Assembly: GCF_964019385.1 (NCBI RefSeq)
Contig: NC_088655.1
Location: 12,841,357-12,905,356 of the forward strand
Direction of reading: 5' to 3'
DNA length: 64,000 nt
From: Sycon ciliatum
Lineage: Eukaryota; Porifera; Calcarea; Leucosolenida; Sycettidae
The notes below the pieces were generated by a model. It saw nothing but the letters and a program-made list of their open reading frames with translations, ran no database searches and was not told the origin of the DNA. The stretch's first letter is position 1. Each line of letters starts with the position of its first letter. The position numbers and the translations under genes were made by a program. This document shows positions 59,694-64,000 of the stretch, in pieces.

Positions 59694-61580
59694 CGTGTGT
59701 GTGCGTGTGCGTGCGTGTGTGTGTGGTGTGTGTGTGTGTATGCGCGTGCGTGCGCGTGTGTGTAGGCGTGCAGTATGTATGGTGTCTCGTATGGTACTAG
59801 TGCTGTGTGGACTCGCTAAGCATGAACCATACCATGTGATCATGTTACCGTATTTTCCCCATTAATGGATCAAAAATATAAAAGGACGCGTCTCTAATAA
59901 TAGTACATGCCGGAATGATGTGATGGGCATTAGTGGGGTACAGATACCAGGGTCCACCTTACTTCGTTTTTCTTACCCGTTCATCGTCATTGTGTCTTTG
60001 TACACTGATTCTTACCATGGTTGGGTGTATTTACAGCCTTACAGCATCATTATCACGAGTTGTTTGCCACCCAACCCAGGCAATCAATCTTCCCAGAAAC
60101 AATAAAAGTACACGTCTCCAATACTAGTACAGTCTCCTATAGTAGTACAGGTCTGATCACCTTTGAAAAAATAAAAGTACTGTACATTTATTGGGGAAAA
60201 TACGGTATATATATCATCATGGTTTCATCATAGCAGACAAAGTTATAACTTATGTGTGTGTTTGTGTCTGTGTGTGCGTTTTGGGTGCGCACACATATGT
60301 GTGCGTGCATGGGTGCCTATTTCCTCTGCAGTGACGGTCCTAGATTGCGTAGAGGCGACACAGTACGTACAGCGCGGTGAGATACACCGGTTCAGCTGTG
60401 AGATTCAGATAGACCCATCCTTCCCGGCCTCCTCACAGCCCACCGTGGTATGGGTAAAGGGTGGACAGGGCGACGGGAATGCTGCAGATTTCCAGCCAAT
60501 CGAGGACGTACTGCCCGAATTCGACATCCCAAATGCCACGTAGTAAGTCCACATCATCCATTGCTTGCCTGTGTGTGTGTGTGTGTGTGATATGATGTAC
60601 ACTTCTGGCCCATGTATGATATGTGTGATATCAAGAGTAGATAAACAGGAGTGTGCAACTCGCGGATGGGTAGGCCCACGGCGGAATGTTTTGTTGACGT
60701 AATCTTTTCTACGACACCCGCGCTGCGAGTCTTTTGGGAAGTTTTACCTCGTGCACTTGGCTGGGCTTCACATTACAAGTTCAGTGCCCAGCATGTGCTC
60801 TCATACTGCTACGCAGCAAAATGCGTGTTTTTTTCTGAAAAGAAGACGTGACGTTAACAAATTTCCGCCGTGGGCTAGGGTATCTGCAGAAGAGATCCGG
60901 AGTTGCACACTCTTGTTTATCTACTCTTGGTGATATGGTGTACAGTCAACCTTGCAAATACCGACCGCCGATCGTTCGTGAAAAGAGTGTTGTCGTTCAT
61001 TTTTTCGCGAGCTATCCCTATTTGTGAGGTTGAAAGTATCCAGTCAAGTTGTCACTGGGTCTGAAGACGGTGTCGTTGTCAGTGAGTTGTCGTTGTATCC
61101 GAGGTCGTCAGCGAGAAGGAAAATCTTTCACCAATACTTCTACTTTGCATATTCATTCTGGTACAGTCATACCTCGCTTAGCCGCACACATCCGTTTTCC
61201 ACAAAAAATATCCGGATATGCGAGGGAACCGGATAATCGAACACAGATACTGTATGTATGCATGACATATGCTGTAACTCGGTAACCAGCGATTTTCTTC
61301 CGGATAGCGAGGGATCCGGATAAAAGAGGACCGGATAAGCGAAGTCTGACTGTACACACCGCACAGCCAGTGTGTATATATGCAAGCTTGCATTCCCGGG
61401 GCAGTACTGTTATTCCTATGCTGTTGTCCTCGTCCTTGCTCAGCCCAACTGAGAACACAGTGCGTGGTGAAATGGAAGGAGAGTTCACCAACACCAGCGC
61501 ATTTGGCAACTATGAGGCACGATTCACAGACGCCACGGGCAGACTGTTTCACACGGCCATGTTCACTGTTGTGGAAGCAA
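56450..61580 (+). CDS. Secreted or membrane Ig-domain protein, first four exons (3' part outside window)
   Basis: Exons: 56450-56540, 56919-57113, 60332-60542, 61444-61580, all GT-AG with matching phases (1, 1, 2, 1). Exon 1 starts at ATG in a good context (caccATGG) and encodes a signal peptide: Arg-Arg, a hydrophobic core LLGALLVTL, then small residues. Exon 2 is Cys-rich (six Cys) and ends in an Ig-like F-strand, [13 protein letters not shown]. Exons 3 and 4 encode a second Ig-like domain: RFSCEI (B-strand Cys), VVWVKG (core Trp) and [13 protein letters not shown], where the usual second Cys after Tyr reads Ala. The frame runs on with phase 1 past 61580, but no next exon was found, so the rest lies beyond 64000 or was missed. 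Likely a cell-surface receptor or adhesion protein. No kinase or other effector domain is visible, so the class is open. Intron 2 holds a perfect 172-bp tandem duplication. Confidence 0.7.
57130..57472 (+). repeat. Perfect 172-bp tandem duplication (Ig gene intron 2)
   Basis: CTGTCAGTCGTCAGCGCAGT through AATATAGATATTAA at 57130-57301 is repeated base for base at 57302-57472 by eye. Confidence 0.93.
58812..58885 (+). repeat. 37-bp tandem duplication
   Basis: TGGTCTATATTAGCAAGTTA and GAGGCAGCACGTC repeated directly with one change. Confidence 0.9.
59634..59764 (+). repeat. (GT)n microsatellite
   Basis: GTGTGT with GCGT interruptions in Ig gene intron 2. Confidence 0.95.
59848..60205. mobile_element. 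MITE, CCGTATTTTCCCC termini, TA-flanked
   Basis: CCGTATTTTCCCC and GGGGAAAATACGG at the ends, TA on both sides. Internal ATAAAAGTAC and CTAGTACAGTCTCC repeats. In Ig gene intron 2. Confidence 0.85.
60632..60929. mobile_element. CAAGAG-family element, copy 6, 7-bp TSD (Ig gene intron)
   Basis: 298 bp. CAAGAGTAGATAAAC... and ...GTTTATCTACTCTTG. Flanking 7-mers GTGATAT at 60625-60631 and 60930-60936 are identical. Uninterrupted homolog of copy 5. Confidence 0.88.
61164..61352. mobile_element. pogo/Tigger-like MITE, copy B
   Basis: Same family as 7616-7802 in the opposite orientation (CAGTCATACCTCGCTTAGCC...AAGCGAAGTCTGACTG), TA on each side. Lies 91 bp before the exon at 61444. Confidence 0.9.
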
Positions 61581-62105
61581 GTAAGTGCTAGCAAGGTTTT
61601 AGAATGAGGTCAGTGTTGTCCTCGCCTAGGAGCTCAGAAAATAGTACACCAAGGGATTTAGACAGTTTTAGAGTGGAGCCCACGCGCTCTCTTCCATTAA
61701 CACTGCAATAATTCAACTCATTTCACAATAATTATTACGTTTCGGCAAATTGCCTTCAAAGGGATTTAGAGCCTGCTCAATTGTAGTGACGTTATTACTA
61801 CTCTTTGACATGTTTGAGGCATAGGATTCATTTAAAGCATGCTCAATCGCAGTTTTACTACTCCTTCCAGCATGGTCAAGGTCCAGAATTCCAAAAGAGC
61901 TGAGCGGTGTACAACTAAAAGCTTCGTATCTCAAAGATGTTCATGGTACCCGGGCCAATCAAAACCCCAATGTGCTAATCTCATCTTTTTTAAGGCTAGC
62001 TTAGCAAGTTTTTCGTCCAATGGTTTGTCCAGTAGAGCCCCCTCCTTGTTAGAACCCAGGAAATGCTCCAATTCTCTGATTTCTGTTTCCTAGGACCCGT
62101 TGCAA

Positions 62106-62406
62106 GTCCTTTCCGAGGATTGGGTTTTTAGTAGTGCTGAGTCGGGTAGCATTTTCTTCGAGTATCGGGTTCGGGTAGTTTTCCACGGGTAGCACGGGTA
62201 CCCGATCGGGTAATGTTTCCATGGTAACACCACAATGCACCCCTTCCCTTACACACTGGGTAGACATGCGGAGTATTACATGAATTTGTACACGTGCACT
62301 GTACACGATGTCATCTGCGACTTCGGGTTTTCGGGTACTATTCTGTACCCGACTACCCGAGGTCCTCACGGGTAGCACGGGTACCCGACTATTCGTGCAC
62401 ACCCCT
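62106..62406. repeat. CGGGTA-rich transposon-like sequence
   Basis: Multiple CGGGTACCCG and GGGTAGCACGGGTACCCGA blocks in both orientations. The right end reads inversely CTAGGGGTGTGCACGAAT, a common nonautonomous-element terminus; the left TAGTAGTGCTGAGTCGGG is a diverged partner. Confidence 0.6.
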
Positions 62407-62518
62407 AGTTTTTAGTGACCGGTCAAATAATAAAGCAGCTATTTTTTTAATCTCCCGGATGAGTGTTTCTGTACACCATATCGTACATTCATCAAACACC
62501 TTGCCCCCCCCCCCACAC

Positions 62519-62526
62519 TTACACGC

Positions 62527-62592
<66 letters not shown>

Positions 62593-62604
62593 CTACTACT
62601 ACTA
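62519..62604 (+). repeat. (CA)n microsatellite then (ACT)n
   Basis: CACACA tract preceded by a C run and followed by five ACT units. Confidence 0.95.
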
Positions 62605-62661
62605 TTGACAGCTGCCAGGATTGGCCATGCTGCTCCCAGATGGGAGGTACTGTCAGAGAGG

Positions 62662-63412
62662 TTAGGGGGGAGGAAGGCAATGCTCCAAGTGGCGTTCCAG
62701 ATCTTGCCGCCTCCGGAACCGTCGGTTGTGGCAAACTTGGCAGTGAAACTTGAATTGTTGGCGTTCAGCCACAGTAGGGCGCTTTGGACAGGTTCCACAA
62801 CGGTGACGCTTGAGACCCGCAGCCGATTTAAATGAACGCTGACAGTTGGTGCAAGTTACACCCGGAACAACAAGAGGGGCAGGGGCCGGCGGCTGGTCGA
62901 CATCGCCTAGCCGACACTTATGCACCGCAAAGCCTCCTCTGCTACGTAGCCATCGGTTGCATGTTGGACACTGTACTGATCCAGGCTGCTCCGATACCGG
63001 GAGCTGACGGATTGCTGAACACTTGTGCCGGGCCATGTCGGAACTACGGCGGAACAGACGGTTGCAGGTTGGGCACTCGATGCTCTTCGGGGCAGGTTCC
63101 TTGTCCTCACCTGCTGCTGTCACCACTCCACGCCACTCTCCACGATCGCTTGCCAACACAAACCAGTTACGCACTCCAGCCACGGATAGGTCCGTGTGAA
63201 TGGTGTCCTTCCAGCGACGACGAGGTCCACAGAATGGACGAGACTGAGGGAGACAGGCAAACAGCAACTGCTTCGGTACTCTGGTGTCATCAAGACGAGC
63301 CAGGTGCCCAAGCCACTCCAACCGTCTCTGCTGCACCATGCGTGACAATGGTGTGGGATCACCCCACTGTGCTCGCAGTTCCTGTGAAGAGATGCGCTGT
63401 TCCCACTGTCGG

Positions 63413-63420
<8 letters not shown>
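62662..63420 (-). mobile_element. Non-LTR retrotransposon fragment: RT C-terminal region plus C2HC zinc fingers
   Basis: The minus frame is open from the CA repeat edge (about 63420) to a stop at 62662. It begins with the C-terminal signature of non-LTR reverse-transcriptase ORFs (RAQWGDPTPLSRM, RRLEWLGHLARLDD, then RRRWKDTIHTDLSV and DRGEWR). Four zinc-finger-like motifs follow: three are C-x2-C-x12-H-x-C (CPTCNRLF...HKC, CPTCNRWL...HKC, CTNCQRSF...HRC) and the fourth is C-x2-C with a later H-x3-C. The catalytic RT is missing: the 5' side ends at the (CA)n tract of 63418-63475. A 5'-truncated, probably inactive copy, although this portion has no frameshift or stop. Confidence 0.8.

Positions 63421-63476
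<56 letters not shown>
63418..63476 (+). repeat. (CA)n microsatellite
   Basis: Pure CACACA that cuts the retrotransposon frame on its 5' side. Confidence 0.97.
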
Positions 63477-63478
<2 letters not shown>

Positions 63479-64000
63479 TACTGTATTGACAGCTACCCTA
63501 ACGGGTCACGCCGCCCTCCACCCAAGCATGGGTATGATGAGGGGCAGTGGCAACAAAAACAAAAACAGCAAACAGAGAGAGATAGCAGGAGAAAGACAGC
63601 GATAGTAGTACATCTGGTGTGCGACGTATAGAAAAGAGAGATGACAAGAGATACGCACGAAAAGGAAACAATAATTATTTGAACCTGTATTATTGCAGTT
63701 CCGAAACAATCAACCAGGTGATGGAGTGTGGGCACCCGAAGTCCCACCTGGACTCCATTGGAAGAACATTCCACGCAGGGATATCAGCGATAGGCCAAGC
63801 GTTGAAAAACAGCCATGAGGACACATCGTCTAGAAGTCCACCGCGCTCGAACTGAAATTGCAGGATCAAACAATTTCCCCTCGCGTCGTCAGGCAGCGTA
63901 ACTCTTCTCCCTTCATCACTATCCATCTCCAGCAACCGTCTCCACTCACAGCTCATGCCTCTGCCACCACTGTACTCCGAGCTTCGCAGTTTGAAACCAT

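Noticed and set aside
62832..63605. 257-codon + ORF opposite the retrotransposon fragment
   Set aside because: Antisense shadow of the zinc-finger frame plus a CA repeat.
63690..63956. 88-codon minus ORF with hydrophobic Trp/Phe-rich end
   Set aside because: No recognised family; the + strand acceptor nearby gives an immediate stop in the phase needed for the Ig gene.

Overview
The window is eukaryotic and almost certainly from an invertebrate animal. The evidence is spliced GT-AG genes, a eukaryotic-type tRNA-Gln(CTG), an animal WAVE-complex gene, an Ig-domain secretory gene, and very many short inverted-repeat transposons, microsatellites and G/C homopolymers. I cannot name the species. 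A sponge or another early-branching or marine invertebrate would fit, but that is inference.

Layout. 1-12.2 kb (+): the last 13 coding exons of NCKAP1 (HEM/Nap1). Its introns are full of transposons and microsatellites. 13.5-17.0 kb (+): a short promoter, then an intronless gene for a 394-residue RNA-binding-type protein with an S/Y/G/Q-rich N-terminus, RGG repeats and one CCCH zinc finger, then a long probable 3' UTR. 17-53 kb: mainly accessory DNA. It holds nonautonomous DNA transposons, fold-back elements, minisatellites, a 0.5-kb GA tract, one intact tRNA gene, tRNA-like pseudogenes and fragments of non-LTR retrotransposons. A CpG- and donor-rich stretch at 31.4-33.0 kb may hold first exons, which I could not resolve. 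53.2-54.9 kb: a complete but dead Tc1-like transposon. 56.4-61.6 kb (+): four phase-consistent exons of an Ig-domain protein with a signal peptide, continuing past the window. 62.6-63.4 kb (-): the 3' part of a non-LTR retrotransposon ORF with four C2HC zinc-finger-like motifs.

The most unusual signal is a family of elements ending in CAAGAG...CTCTTG. Five copies are flanked by perfect 7-bp target duplications and a sixth by a 6/7 match, including one element only 32 bp long and one carrying a nested MITE. Other points of note are a tandem duplication of an NCKAP1 splice donor that stays in frame, an 858-bp fold-back with TTAA ends, a hAT-like element with a perfect 8-bp duplication, and a family of about 570-bp elements with a conserved ORF start. 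No genes in the window form an operon or pathway. NCKAP1 (actin control), the RGG/CCCH protein (RNA binding) and the Ig protein (cell surface) look functionally independent. All exon boundaries were read by eye and need transcript support.
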